A stretch of DNA of 64,000 bases, taken from Hasllibacter sp963833115 (GTDB lineage Bacteria; Pseudomonadota; Alphaproteobacteria; Rhodobacterales; Rhodobacteraceae). The notes under the pieces are model-generated. The model saw only the letters and a program-made list of their open reading frames with translations, was not told the DNA's origin and ran no database searches. Positions 7,713 to 15,619 of the stretch are shown in pieces; positions within the stretch are counted from its first letter, which is position 1, and the number at the start of each line of letters is the position of its first letter. Made by a program: the position numbers and the translations under genes. The stretch covers positions 2,356,001 through 2,420,000 of the forward strand of contig CAWHWS010000002.1 in the NCBI GenBank assembly GCA_963833115.1, given 5' to 3'.

Positions 7713-8849
7713 TCAGCCCTCGTCGTCCGGCCGATCGCCCCCCGCGGGCGCCGAGGTCCCCGTCCCGGCCCGCGTCTCGAGGCCGCGGGCGCCGCGCCCG
7801 GTGCCGCCCTCGGCGACCGGCCCGGAATCGTCGGGCTTGGTCTGCCCGATCGTGGGCTCCTCGCCCACGCCCTCCTGCCGTCCGACGCGCGGATCGTCCC
7901 CCCGCGTCTCCGGCGAGGCGTCCTGCGCGGCCTCGGCGGGCTCGGTCTCGTTGGGCTTGGCGGGGCTCGGCGCCACGTCGGCGTCCTGCTTGGTGATGCC
8001 GGTCTCGCTCACCGGCACGTCCGCCGACGGCTTCGGCCCCGGCGTCGCCTCCGCGGCGCCGCTCCCGGTCTTCTGGCCGGCGGAGGGCCCCGTGCCCGGC
8101 CCGGTCAGGGGGTCGCGCTCGGGGTGCGCCTCGCCGTCCGGCGCGGGACGGGTCCACGGCGTCGTCAGCGGAACCTCGCCGCCGTCGATCCGCTTCAACG
8201 TGTCCCCGATGTCCATGGCGAGGGTGGCGGAGGCGTTGCGCGCCATCCCGCCCTTCGCGCCCTCGAGCGAGGTCAGCCCCGAGGCCGGCTCGGCGGCGAA
8301 GCGCCCGGCCTGCGGGCCCGGCTCCGGCACCTCGCCCGCCGCCATCGCGTCCAGCAGCCGGCCCAGGCTCTCGGCGGTCAGGTCCTCGTAGTAGTCCTTG
8401 CCGATCTGGGCCATCGGCGCGTTGGCGCACGCGCCCAGGCACTCGACCTCCTCCCAGGAGAAGTCCCCGTCCGCCGAGAGCTGGTGCGGCCTCGCGGCGA
8501 TGCGCTCCTTGCACACGGCGATCAGGTCCTCCGCCCCGCAGATCATGCAGGACGTCGTGCCGCAGACCTGCACGTGCGCCACGCGCCCCACCGGCTGGAG
8601 CTGGAACATGAAGTAGAAGGTCGCGACCTCGAGCCCGCGGATGAACGCCATGTCGAGCATCCCGCAAACATGCTCGATCGCCGGGCGGCTCAGCCAGCCC
8701 TCCTGCTCCTGCGCGCGCCACAGGAGCGGGATGATCGCGCTCGCCTGCCGGCCCGGCGGGTACTTGGTCATCTGGGCCTCGGCCCAGGCGCGGTTCGCCT
8801 CGGTGAAGGCGAAGCTCGCGGGCTGGTCGGGATGCAGGCGGCGGAGCAT
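7713..8849 (-). CDS. nuoE: NADH-quinone oxidoreductase subunit E with long C-terminal tail
   Basis: The 24-kDa-type subunit of complex I with the N1a 2Fe-2S cluster. The thioredoxin-like core occupies about residues 1-180 with the four cluster cysteines in VCGTTSCMICGAED and VECLGACANAPM. Start ATG 8849 (MLRRLHPDQPASFAFTEANR) has AGGT before it and fits homologues. The protein is 378 residues, about twice the usual length: the last 190 residues are low-complexity, rich in Pro, Gly, Glu and Ser, with no recognisable fold. Such tails occur in other Rhodobacterales. The following gene ends in the helix-hairpin-helix module sometimes fused to NuoE, so domain shuffling is possible. Confidence 0.94.
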   Translation of the reverse strand: MLRRLHPDQPASFAFTEANRAWAEAQMTKYPPGRQASAIIPLLWRAQEQEGWLSRPAIEHVCGMLDMAFIRGLEVATFYFMFQLQPVGRVAHVQVCGTTSCMICGAEDLIAVCKERIAARPHQLSADGDFSWEEVECLGACANAPMAQIGKDYYEDLTAESLGRLLDAMAAGEVPEPGPQAGRFAAEPASGLTSLEGAKGGMARNASATLAMDIGDTLKRIDGGEVPLTTPWTRPAPDGEAHPERDPLTGPGTGPSAGQKTGSGAAEATPGPKPSADVPVSETGITKQDADVAPSPAKPNETEPAEAAQDASPETRGDDPRVGRQEGVGEEPTIGQTKPDDSGPVAEGGTGRGARGLETRAGTGTSAPAGGDRPDDEG

Positions 8850-8983
8850 GGCGGGACCTCGGGCTCGGGGCGGCGCGGCCCTGCTAGCGGTGCACGCCGG
8901 CGGGCACAACGGCGGCCGCGCCCCGTCCTAGGCGAGGCCCCGGCCCCGGCCCCCGGAGAACCGCCGGGCCCCGGCGCAGCCGG

Positions 8984-9340
8984 TCAGTCCTGCGCGCTGG
9001 CGTCGCCGGCCTCGTCGGGCCCGTCCAGCTCGGCGTCCTCCTCGGGCACCAGGCCGCGCGGCACCTCGACGTCGCCGCCGCAGGGCACGGTGTTGACCTG
9101 CGCCACCCCGAGCCGCCCCTCCCGCACGATCAAGCCCGACCGCTCGAGCTCGCCGAACACGAAATCCAGCTCGTCGCGGGTGAAGTCCGTCTGCCGCACG
9201 AAGGCCTGCACGTCGTCCTCGGGCAGCACGCACCCCACCATCTCCAGCCCCTCGATCAGCGCGACGGTGCGAGCGGTCGTCTCCGACTGCGCGAGCGCGG
9301 CGGCGGGGGCGAGGATCAGGGCGGCGAGGATCAGGCGCAT
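8984..9340 (-). CDS. Small secreted protein of unknown function
   Basis: A 118-residue protein with a clear signal peptide (MRLILAALILAPAAALA) and a compact mature part containing two cysteines (EMVGCVLPEDD and TVPCGGDVE) that could form a disulphide. The C-terminus is acidic and looks disordered. The start at 9340 was chosen for the signal peptide; an upstream in-frame start adds 39 non-conserved residues. It lies between the 215-residue unknown and nuoE. Small exported proteins occur here in other rhodobacterial nuo clusters, but I cannot assign a function. Confidence 0.72.
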   Translation of the reverse strand: MRLILAALILAPAAALAQSETTARTVALIEGLEMVGCVLPEDDVQAFVRQTDFTRDELDFVFGELERSGLIVREGRLGVAQVNTVPCGGDVEVPRGLVPEEDAELDGPDEAGDASAQD

Positions 9341-9437
9341 GATGGCGGCTCCGAGCAGGGGCGGGACAGGGACGGGTCGCGGCACCAACGCACCGCGCAC
9401 GCCCGGGTTTCCCGGTTCCCTGCGGAACATGCCGCTA

Positions 9438-10085
9438 TCAGCCGGTCGCGGTGGCAAGCGCGCCGCCCGCGATGCCCGCGGGCTCCCAACGGCCGGCAGC
9501 CGTCTTCTGCGCGGCGCCGCTGCGCGTCAGCCCGTGGAGCGCGAAGATGAAGTCGGCCCGCTTCACCATCTCGCGATGCTCCGCCGGGATGACGTCCTCG
9601 TAGAGCTTGTCGTCGGTGTAGGACCCCGGATGCCGCATGATCAGCCGAAACGCCTCCTTCACCGCGCTGTCGGCGAAGCCGGCCGCCGCCGACGCGTGGA
9701 GCGCCGCTACCGGGGGCTGCTCCAGGCCGTAGAAATCGTTGACCTGCTGGAAGAAGATGCCGTCGGTCACCAGCTCCATCAGCAGCAGGCGGACGGTTTC
9801 GGGCGTGAGCTCGTCCTTTCGGATGTCGAACGGGGCGTCGAAGCTCGAGGAGCGCAGGCGGGCCGTGATCTGCTCTGTCGTCAGGAAGGCCGGCGACAGG
9901 GTCATGATCCGCTGCGCGCTCGCCTTGCGCCAGGCGGTCAGCTTGGCCTGCCGCGCGTCCTCGCGGTCCTCGCCGATCTTGCGGACGAACGCGATCGCCG
10001 ACCACAGCACGCCCAGAAGCGCGGCGATCGTCAGGAAATCCTCCGCGAGGGCGATCGCGCCCTCCATCGTCACCGCGCCGACCAT
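9438..10085 (-). CDS. Membrane-anchored hypothetical protein in the nuo cluster
   Basis: A 215-residue protein not recognised from any family. An N-terminal helix (AEDFLTIAALLGVLWSAIAFV) would anchor it in the membrane, followed by a basic and acidic region (RKIGEDREDARQAK) and a soluble domain with LTPETVRLLLMELVTDGIFF, which may be a winged-helix-like fold, though that is a guess. It is co-oriented with nuoD, 51 bases downstream of it. The codon use looks like its neighbours. It may be a strain-specific insertion in the cluster. Confidence 0.6.
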   Translation of the reverse strand: MVGAVTMEGAIALAEDFLTIAALLGVLWSAIAFVRKIGEDREDARQAKLTAWRKASAQRIMTLSPAFLTTEQITARLRSSSFDAPFDIRKDELTPETVRLLLMELVTDGIFFQQVNDFYGLEQPPVAALHASAAAGFADSAVKEAFRLIMRHPGSYTDDKLYEDVIPAEHREMVKRADFIFALHGLTRSGAAQKTAAGRWEPAGIAGGALATATG

Positions 10086-10136
10086 GCCGTCCCCCCAACT
10101 GCCCCAGGGGAAGTTAGCGAAGTCGGCAGCCGTTCG

Positions 10137-11378
10137 CTAGCGGTCGATCTCTCCGAACACCACGTCCATCGTGCCGATGATCGCGCTCACGTCCGCGAGC
10201 TGATGGCCCCGGCACACGTGGTCCATCGCCTGCAGGTGCAGGTAGCCCGGCCCGCGCAGCTTGGCGCGGTAGGGCTTGTTGGTCCCGTCGGCCACCAGGT
10301 AGACGCCGAACTCGCCCTTGGGCGCCTCGACGGCCGCGTAGACCTCGCCGGCGGGCACGTGGAACCCCTCGGTGTAGAGCTTGAAGTGGTGGATGAGCGA
10401 TTCCATGTTCGTCTTCATGTCGCGCCGGTTCGGCGGCGTGATCTTCCCCCGCGCCAGCACGTCGCCCTTCCCCTCCGGCTCGCGCAGCTTGGCCAGCGCC
10501 TGGCGCATGATGGAGACCGACTGCCGCATCTCCTCCATCCGGATGAGGTAGCGGTCGTAGCAGTCGCCGTTGTGCCCGATGGGGATGGTGAAGGAGAACT
10601 CGTCGTAGAGCTCGTAGGGCTGCGCGCGCCTGAGATCCCAGGCCAGGCCCGAGCCCCGCGCCATCACCCCCGAGAAGCCCCAGTCGCAGACCTCCTGCTC
10701 CGTCACGATCCCGATGTCGGCGTTGCGCTGCTTGAAGATGCGGTTCTCCGTCAGGAGCCCGTCGATGTCGTCCAGCACCGCGGGGAACGCGTCGCACCAG
10801 GCGTCGATGTCGTCCAGCAGCTCCGGCGGCAGGTCCTGATGCACGCCGCCGGGGCGGAAGTAGGCGGCGTGCAGGCGCCCGCCCGAGGCCCGCTCGTAGA
10901 ACACCATCAGCTTCTCGCGCTCCTCGAACCCCCAGAGCGGCGGCGTGAGCGCGCCCACGTCCATCGCCTGCGTGGTCACGTTCAGGAGGTGCGACAGCAC
11001 CCGCCCCATCTCGCAGTAGAGCACTCGGATGAGCGAGGCGCGCCGCGGGATCTCCGTCCCCGTCAGGCGCTCGATCGCCAGGCACCAGGCGTGCTCCTGG
11101 TTCATCGGCGCCACGTAGTCGAGCCGGTCGAAATAGGGCAGGTTCTGGAGGTAGGTCCGGCTCTCCATCAGCTTCTCGGTGCCGCGATGCAGCAGGCCGA
11201 TATGCGGATCGCACCGCTCCACGATCTCCCCGTCGAGCTCTAGGACGAGCCGGAGGACCCCATGCGCCGCAGGGTGTTGCGGGCCGAAGTTGATGTTGAA
11301 GTTGCGGATGCGCTGCTCGCCGGTCGCCGCGTCGGTCGACCCGTCATCGTAGCGATGCGCGCGAATGTCGCCGTCCAT
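10137..11378 (-). CDS. nuoD: NADH-quinone oxidoreductase subunit D
   Basis: The 49-kDa-type peripheral-arm subunit that helps form the quinone-binding pocket and is related to the NiFe hydrogenase large subunit. The 413-residue protein carries FNINFGPQHPAAHGVLRLVL (about residues 28-47), the HRGTEKLME motif, and the C-terminal GEFGVYLVADGTNKPYR, DHVCRGHQLADVSAIIGTMD and FGEIDR signatures. It begins with ATG at 11378, 2 bases after the stop of a 58-residue membrane protein gene. Normal length, no anomalies. Confidence 0.97.
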   Translation of the reverse strand: MDGDIRAHRYDDGSTDAATGEQRIRNFNINFGPQHPAAHGVLRLVLELDGEIVERCDPHIGLLHRGTEKLMESRTYLQNLPYFDRLDYVAPMNQEHAWCLAIERLTGTEIPRRASLIRVLYCEMGRVLSHLLNVTTQAMDVGALTPPLWGFEEREKLMVFYERASGGRLHAAYFRPGGVHQDLPPELLDDIDAWCDAFPAVLDDIDGLLTENRIFKQRNADIGIVTEQEVCDWGFSGVMARGSGLAWDLRRAQPYELYDEFSFTIPIGHNGDCYDRYLIRMEEMRQSVSIMRQALAKLREPEGKGDVLARGKITPPNRRDMKTNMESLIHHFKLYTEGFHVPAGEVYAAVEAPKGEFGVYLVADGTNKPYRAKLRGPGYLHLQAMDHVCRGHQLADVSAIIGTMDVVFGEIDR

Positions 11379-11380
11379 GT

Positions 11381-11557
11381 CTAAGCTCCGATCACGTTGA
11401 CGATCTGCACGATCAGGCCGCCGAGCACCGCACCGCCGACGACCGCCGCGATCCCGACCTTCCAGAACTCGGTTCCGGTCTGCCGGTTCTTCAGCTTGAT
11501 GTCCGCGATGATCTGCTCGATCTCAAGATCGTCGCGCTGCCGTTCGGTCGCGCTCAT
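11381..11557 (-). CDS. 58-residue single-helix membrane protein between nuoC and nuoD
   Basis: A small gene of 58 codons reading MSATERQRDDLEIEQIIADI, then a basic patch (KLKNRQTGTEFWK), then one transmembrane helix (VGIAAVVGGAVLGGLIVQIV). Its ATG shares one base with the nuoC stop (TAATG) and it ends 2 bases before nuoD, so it is locked into the operon. No family is recognised. The tight coupling and clean helix argue for a real protein. It could be a supernumerary or assembly protein, comparable in size to single-helix accessory subunits, but that is inference. Confidence 0.65.
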   Translation of the reverse strand: MSATERQRDDLEIEQIIADIKLKNRQTGTEFWKVGIAAVVGGAVLGGLIVQIVNVIGA

Positions 11558-12201
11558 TACGATCCCTCCGCCTTGTCGTCGCCCGGCAGCACGTAGTCCG
11601 CGCCCTCCCATGGCGACATGAAGTCGAACTGCCGGTACTCCTGCACCAGGTTCACCGGCTCGTAGACCACCCGCTTGAGCGCCTCGTCGTAGCGCACCTC
11701 GGTGTAGCCCGTCGTCGGGAAGTCCTTGCGCAGCGGATGCCCTCGGAACCCGTAATCGGTCAGGATGCGGCGCAGGTCCGGGTGCCCGGCGAACAGGACG
11801 CCGAACATGTCGAACACCTCGCGCTCGAACCAGTTGGCGCTCGGGAACACGCCCGTCAGCGTCGGCACGAGGTCGTCCTCGCGCACCTGCACCTTCACCC
11901 GCACGCGGTGGTTGCGATACATCGACAGCATGTGGATCACGAGGTCGAAGCGCTTCTCCCGCCCCGGATGGTCGACCGCCGTGATGTCCACCAGCGACGA
12001 GAACCGGCACTCGTCGTCGAGCTTCAGGAACTCCACGAACCCCGCGATGGAGGCCAGCGTCGCCTCGATCGTCAGCTCCCCGAACGCGACCGTCCAGCCC
12101 AGCACGCAGTCGGGCCGGTGCGCCTCGACGTGATCGCCGAGCTCGCGCAGCACGGCCGGATCGGCGCGGGTGCCCGCATGGGCGGGTTGAAGGTCCTTCA
12201 T
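11557..12201 (-). CDS. nuoC: NADH-quinone oxidoreductase subunit C
   Basis: The 30-kDa-type peripheral-arm subunit. The 214-residue protein shows FSSLVDITAVDHPGREKRFD, the family signature around EREVFDMFGVLFAGHPDLRR and ILTDYGFRGHPLRKDFPTTG (about residues 135-175), and the terminal VQEYRQFDFMSPWEG. The ATG at 12201 (MKDLQPAHAG) overlaps the nuoB stop (ATGA). A longer reading frame through nuoB is an overlap artefact. NuoC and NuoD are separate proteins here, not fused as in enterobacteria. Confidence 0.96.
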   Translation of the reverse strand: MKDLQPAHAGTRADPAVLRELGDHVEAHRPDCVLGWTVAFGELTIEATLASIAGFVEFLKLDDECRFSSLVDITAVDHPGREKRFDLVIHMLSMYRNHRVRVKVQVREDDLVPTLTGVFPSANWFEREVFDMFGVLFAGHPDLRRILTDYGFRGHPLRKDFPTTGYTEVRYDEALKRVVYEPVNLVQEYRQFDFMSPWEGADYVLPGDDKAEGS

Positions 12202-12731
12202 CGGGCAATCGTCCCCGTCCGCCTGATCTTCTTCTGCAACTGCAGGATGCCGTAGAGCAGGGCCTCGGCCGTCGGCGGGCAGCCCGGCACGTAGATGTCG
12301 ACCGGCACGATCCGGTCGCAGCCGCGCACCACCGAGTAGCTGTAGTGGTAGTACCCGCCCCCATTGGCGCAGGACCCCATGGAGATCACGTAGCGCGGCT
12401 CGGGCATCTGGTCGTAGACCTTGCGCAGCGCCGGCGCCATCTTGTTGGTCAGGGTGCCGGCCACGATCATCAGGTCCGACTGCCGGGGGGAGGCCCGCGG
12501 CGCCGAGCCGAACCGCTCGAGGTCGTAGCGCGGCATCGAGGTGTGCATCATCTCCACCGCGCAGCACGCGAGGCCGAACGTCATCCAGTGCAGCGAGCCC
12601 GTGCGCGCCCAGTTGATCACGTCCTCCGTGGAGGACAGCAGGAACCCCTTGTCCTGCAGCTCCCTGTTGAGCGTCTGCGTGGCGTGCTCCACGTCCCCGC
12701 CCGCGGTGTTCGCACCCGTCATAACGCCCAT
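12198..12731 (-). CDS. nuoB: NADH-quinone oxidoreductase subunit B
   Basis: The subunit holding the terminal 4Fe-4S cluster N2 beside the quinone site. It has the tandem-cysteine motif GLACCAVEMM, SMGSCANGGGYYHYSYSVVR and VYVPGCPPTAEALLYG-like ligands, for about 177 residues. Three ATGs lie close together (12740, 12731, 12722). GAGGAGG abuts the first, so 12731 (MGVMTGANTAG) has the best spacing; homologues begin near MTGANTAG. It heads this part of the cluster, since nuoA is 2.4 kb away. Upstream there is about 445 bases without a gene. Confidence 0.96.
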   Translation of the reverse strand: MGVMTGANTAGGDVEHATQTLNRELQDKGFLLSSTEDVINWARTGSLHWMTFGLACCAVEMMHTSMPRYDLERFGSAPRASPRQSDLMIVAGTLTNKMAPALRKVYDQMPEPRYVISMGSCANGGGYYHYSYSVVRGCDRIVPVDIYVPGCPPTAEALLYGILQLQKKIRRTGTIAR

Positions 12732-13176
12732 GGACGACATCCTCCTCGGCTCGGCAGCGGCCCGGTGGACCTATGCCCCGCTCCGCCGCCGGTCAACGCC
12801 GCCCGACGCGGCGAAACCGCGCCCCGGCCCGCCGGCGCCCGGCGGCGAGGCGTCGGCGCGCCGATCCGCCAGACGCCCCTTCCCCCCGCCCGCAATCCGG
12901 CCGAACGGAGCGAGGAGGGCCGCGATGCCCGCTCCGCCACGGCCCCGCGATGCGAGGGAGGTTCGCGGGGCCGTCCCCTCCCGGCACCTCGAGGACGGCA
13001 GTCCCCGTTTCGAGGGCGACCGGGCGATGGCGCGCAAGCGGGCGATCCGAGCGGACATCGCGCGATCGCCGCGGGTCGGGACGCCCGATCGGCGGGCCCG
13101 CCGAGGGAGGGTAAGCGTCCGGCCTGACCGCTCGTGGTAGGTGATGGCGATCGACTGCGTCTGATGCGATGGCTGG
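12732..13176. other. Gene-poor stretch upstream of nuoB
   Basis: About 445 GC-rich bases between nuoB and the GNAT gene. The open frames here are low-complexity Arg/Ala/Gly readings with no recognisable domain. The promoter and leader for nuoB should lie at the left end, because nuoA and its promoter are no longer adjacent. I see no clear -35/-10 pair or terminator. Confidence 0.4.
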
Positions 13177-13635
13177 TCAGGCCGACGCTGTGCTTCGCGT
13201 GCTCCAGAAGGCGCAGGGCTCGAAGCGCTGGCGCGCGGGTGCCCAGACGTCTCTCTGCTTGTCGGGTTCGAGGCCGAGCCTTTGGAAGAGCGTGATGGAG
13301 GCCTCATTGGTGGTCTGGGCGCCGGCGGTGACGATCTGGACGCCGAGATCGGAGAAGGCCCAGCCGATCGCGCCGTTCGCCGCCTCGTGGGCGAAGCCCC
13401 TCCGCTGGAAGGCCTCGCCGATCCAGTAGCCCAACTCTGCCGTCGTCGGTGGTCCCGGTGAGAGGTCCACCTTGAGCCATCCGATGACGCGTCCCGTGCC
13501 TTTCTCCTCGACAACGCCTGGGAACGCCGCCCCGTCCGCGGCCCCCGCGAGGTTCGCATCGATGATCGCGGTGGCGTCGTCCGGCGTCGTCGGCGTGGGC
13601 CATGCTGCGACCCATCGGCTGATGCCCGGCGTCAT
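13177..13635 (-). CDS. GNAT family N-acetyltransferase, N-terminus cut by an amber codon
   Basis: The readable part (152 residues) has GNAT features: a substrate-side region, IGWLKVDLSP, the acetyl-CoA segment ELGYWIGEAFQRRGFAHEA (about residues 66-85), and TTNEASITLFQRLGL. The RimJ/RimL-like subgroup typically starts with a strand reading like ETDRLRIRT. That strand is present upstream (TDRLRIRTCRADDAPHLAKL) in frame, but codon 9 of the full frame from the ATG at 13722 is TAG where GAG would be expected. Translation can therefore only start at 13635, without the first strand, so the gene may be inactive. It sits in the scarred nuoA/nuoB gap. Confidence 0.7.
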   Translation of the reverse strand: MTPGISRWVAAWPTPTTPDDATAIIDANLAGAADGAAFPGVVEEKGTGRVIGWLKVDLSPGPPTTAELGYWIGEAFQRRGFAHEAANGAIGWAFSDLGVQIVTAGAQTTNEASITLFQRLGLEPDKQRDVWAPARQRFEPCAFWSTRSTASA

Positions 13636-13731
13636 CAGCTTCGCAAGGTGGGGCGCATCGTCCGCTCGGCAGGTTCGGATACGCAGGCGGTCGGTCTAGA
13701 AGGAGGCTGTCTGAAGGTCCATGCGCACGTG

Positions 13732-13845
13732 TTATCCCTTCGCCGCGTCGCGCCGCCACGGCAGCAGCTCGTTCACCTTGGTGGTCTTGCGGTCGGGCAG
13801 CCGGGCCAGCGTGTCGGCGGGCCAGGCTTCGGGATTGACGCCATC
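13732..13845 (-). mobile_element. IS66-family transposase, C-terminal remnant
   Basis: About 37 codons at the end of a minus-strand frame read GVNPEAWPADTLARL, then PDRKTTKVNELLPWRR and a stop. This matches the C-terminal IS66 tail (pattern G-V-[DN]-P-x-A-W-x-x-x-x-L-x-R followed by K-x-x-x-x-x-L-L-P-W). The catalytic core and inverted repeats are absent. The fragment abuts the orphan tail of a VPLPA gene on the opposite strand at about 13840-13850, so the junction marks an old insertion followed by deletion. Confidence 0.72.
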
Positions 13846-13962
13846 GGCGCGATCAGCTCCGCGCCCCCGGTGCCCGAGATGCCGGCCGTCCCGCTTCCGG
13901 CCGCCGGCTGGCTGCTCGTCCTGGGGCTCGGCGGCCTCGGCCTCGCCCGCCGCCGCCGCTGA
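13836..13962 (+). pseudogene. Orphan C-terminus of a VPLPA-CTERM protein
   Basis: The last codons before the TGA at 13960-13962 read PEMPAVPLPAAGWLLVLGLG and then GLGLARRRR. This is a textbook VPLPA-type sorting signal: motif, hydrophobic helix, arginine cluster. The upstream part of the frame runs back into the IS66 remnant and the GNAT gene on the other strand, so the body of the protein is missing. It is the 3' end of a gene destroyed by the insertion. Confidence 0.7.
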
Positions 13963-14035
13963 TCGACCCTCTGCGGAGGGACCTCCCCTCCGCCGGCGCG
14001 ATCCGGCCATCGGCAGGGCGCGTCCGGGCGCGGCC

Positions 14036-15160
14036 TCAGCCCAGGGCGCCCAGCACCGCGCGGGACGGCGCGCCGGTCACGGGCAGGCCGCGCGCGCGCT
14101 CGAAGGCCGCGATCGCGCCCCGCGTGCGGTCGCCGACCACCCCGTCCGGCGTGCCCACGTCGAACCCCGCCCGGTTCAGCCCCCGCTGGAGCGCGATCCG
14201 GTCGTCCAGGGTCAACCCGGCCGCATCCGGCGGGAACGCGCCCCGCAGCGGCCCCCGCCCCGCGATCCGCCCCGCGAGGTAGCTCACCCCGAGCGCGTAG
14301 GCATCCGACGGGTTGTAGCGCCGGATCACGTCGAAGTTCGGCCCCGCGCCGAAGGACGGCCCCCCCGGCTGCGGGGTGATGGTGCGCCCCCCCGCCCCGG
14401 GCGTCCCGGCCTCGGCGGCGTAGGCCGCGCCCCGCCGCCAGCCCGCCCGCGCCAGGTAGTTCGCCGCCGAGCCGAGCGCGTCGGCCGGGTCGGCCGCCCA
14501 GATGTCGCGCCGCCCGTCGCCGTCGAAGTCGACCGCGTTGCGCAGGAACGCGGTCGGGATGAACTGCGTGTGCCCCATCGCCCCGGCCCAGGACCCGGTC
14601 AGCCGCGCCGGGGAGACGTCCCCCGCCGCCAGGATCCGCAGCGCCGCGGTCAGCTCGTCCTCGAAGAAGCGCGCGCGCCGGCCCTCATAGGCCAGGGTCG
14701 AGGTGGCCGAGACCACCAGCAGGCCGGTGTCGAACCGCGTGCCGTACCGGCTCTCCACCCCCCAGATCGCGCAGATCACCTCCGCCGGCACGCCGTAGGC
14801 CGCCTCCGCCCGGCGCAGCGTCCCCTCGTGCCGGGCGAAGGCCGCGCGGCCCTCGGCCACGCGCGCCTCGTCCGCGACGAGCTGGAGGTAGTCCTCGAAG
14901 GTGCGGGAGAACTCGGCCTGGTTGCGGTCGCGCACGATCACCTCGGGCACGAAGCCCGCGCCCGCGAACCCCGCCGCGATGACCCGCTCGGGGATGCCGC
15001 GCGCCGCCGCCCGCCGCCGGTAGCCCGCGACCCAGGCGTCCCACCCGGCATCGGGCACCTGCACGAACCGGCTCGCCGGCGGCGCCGGGGGCGCGCCCGC
15101 CGCGCCGCATCCGGCCAGGGCCAGCGCGCCCAGGAGCGCGGCCCGCCGCGCCCGGTTCAC
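14036..15160 (-). CDS. Lytic murein transglycosylase, MltB family, with peptidoglycan-binding domain
   Basis: A periplasmic enzyme expected to cleave the glycan strand of peptidoglycan. The 374-residue protein starts at a GTG (15160) overlapping the nuoA stop (GTGA). It has a lipoprotein signal with lipobox LALAGC, the SLT_2/MltB domain with ICAIWGVESRYGTRFDTG (catalytic Glu in VESRYG), GAMGHTQFIPTAFL and DGDGRRDIWAADPADALGSA, and a C-terminal peptidoglycan-binding module (LQRGLNRAGFDVGTPDGVVG). Co-translation with nuoA is odd and may simply reflect a rearranged locus, since the IS66 scar lies just downstream. Confidence 0.9.
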   Translation of the reverse strand: MNRARRAALLGALALAGCGAAGAPPAPPASRFVQVPDAGWDAWVAGYRRRAAARGIPERVIAAGFAGAGFVPEVIVRDRNQAEFSRTFEDYLQLVADEARVAEGRAAFARHEGTLRRAEAAYGVPAEVICAIWGVESRYGTRFDTGLLVVSATSTLAYEGRRARFFEDELTAALRILAAGDVSPARLTGSWAGAMGHTQFIPTAFLRNAVDFDGDGRRDIWAADPADALGSAANYLARAGWRRGAAYAAEAGTPGAGGRTITPQPGGPSFGAGPNFDVIRRYNPSDAYALGVSYLAGRIAGRGPLRGAFPPDAAGLTLDDRIALQRGLNRAGFDVGTPDGVVGDRTRGAIAAFERARGLPVTGAPSRAVLGALG

Positions 15161-15558
15161 TCCCAATCGAGCGCGCCCTTCTTCCACTCGTAGGCGAAGC
15201 CGATCGTCAGCACCCCCAGGAACACCATCATCGACCAGAACGCCGTCATCGACAGCGCCGGGAAGCTCGCCGCCCAGGGGAAGAGGAACGCCACCTCCAG
15301 GTCGAAGATGATGAACAGGATCGCCACGAGGTAGAACCGCACGTCGAACTTCATGCGCGCATCGTCGAACGCGTTGAACCCGCACTCGTAGGCGCTCACC
15401 TTCTCGGGGTCGGGCGCCCGCACCGCCAGCACCACGGCCGCGAGGATCAAGGCGATCCCGAGCGCGATCGCGAGGCCGAGGAAGATCATCACCGGCAGGT
15501 ACTCGCGCAGCAGGTCCTGATAGGGCCCGAAGCGGTCGATCACGACGAGTGTGTCCAT
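15157..15558 (-). CDS. nuoA: NADH-quinone oxidoreductase subunit A
   Basis: A small membrane-arm subunit (133 residues, three transmembrane helices) with the conserved YECGFNAFDDARMKFDVRFY loop and IIFDLEVAFLFPWA. GGAG precedes the ATG at 15558. NuoA normally sits directly before nuoB in one operon. Here it is separated from nuoB by about 2.4 kb holding mltB, a damaged VPLPA gene, an IS66 scrap and a GNAT gene, all co-oriented or decayed. Read-through from the nuoA promoter to nuoB is therefore uncertain. Confidence 0.96.
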   Translation of the reverse strand: MDTLVVIDRFGPYQDLLREYLPVMIFLGLAIALGIALILAAVVLAVRAPDPEKVSAYECGFNAFDDARMKFDVRFYLVAILFIIFDLEVAFLFPWAASFPALSMTAFWSMMVFLGVLTIGFAYEWKKGALDWE

Positions 15559-15619
15559 GGGGCGCGCTCCGGCTAGCTGTGCCGCGCCGGTCTAGTGCGG
15601 CCCGCCGCGCCGGGCAAGC

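Noticed and set aside
4898..7996. A 1032-codon plus-strand open frame across nuoF to the HhH gene
   Set aside because: Opposes nuoF and its neighbours, low-complexity composition, no signature.
7377..11243. A 1288-codon plus-strand open frame
   Set aside because: Overlaps nuoE and nuoD entirely on the other strand and has no recognisable domain.
12771..13559. A 262-codon minus-strand frame in the nuoB upstream gap
   Set aside because: Arg/Ser/Ala-rich with no domain and overlapping the GNAT gene in another frame.
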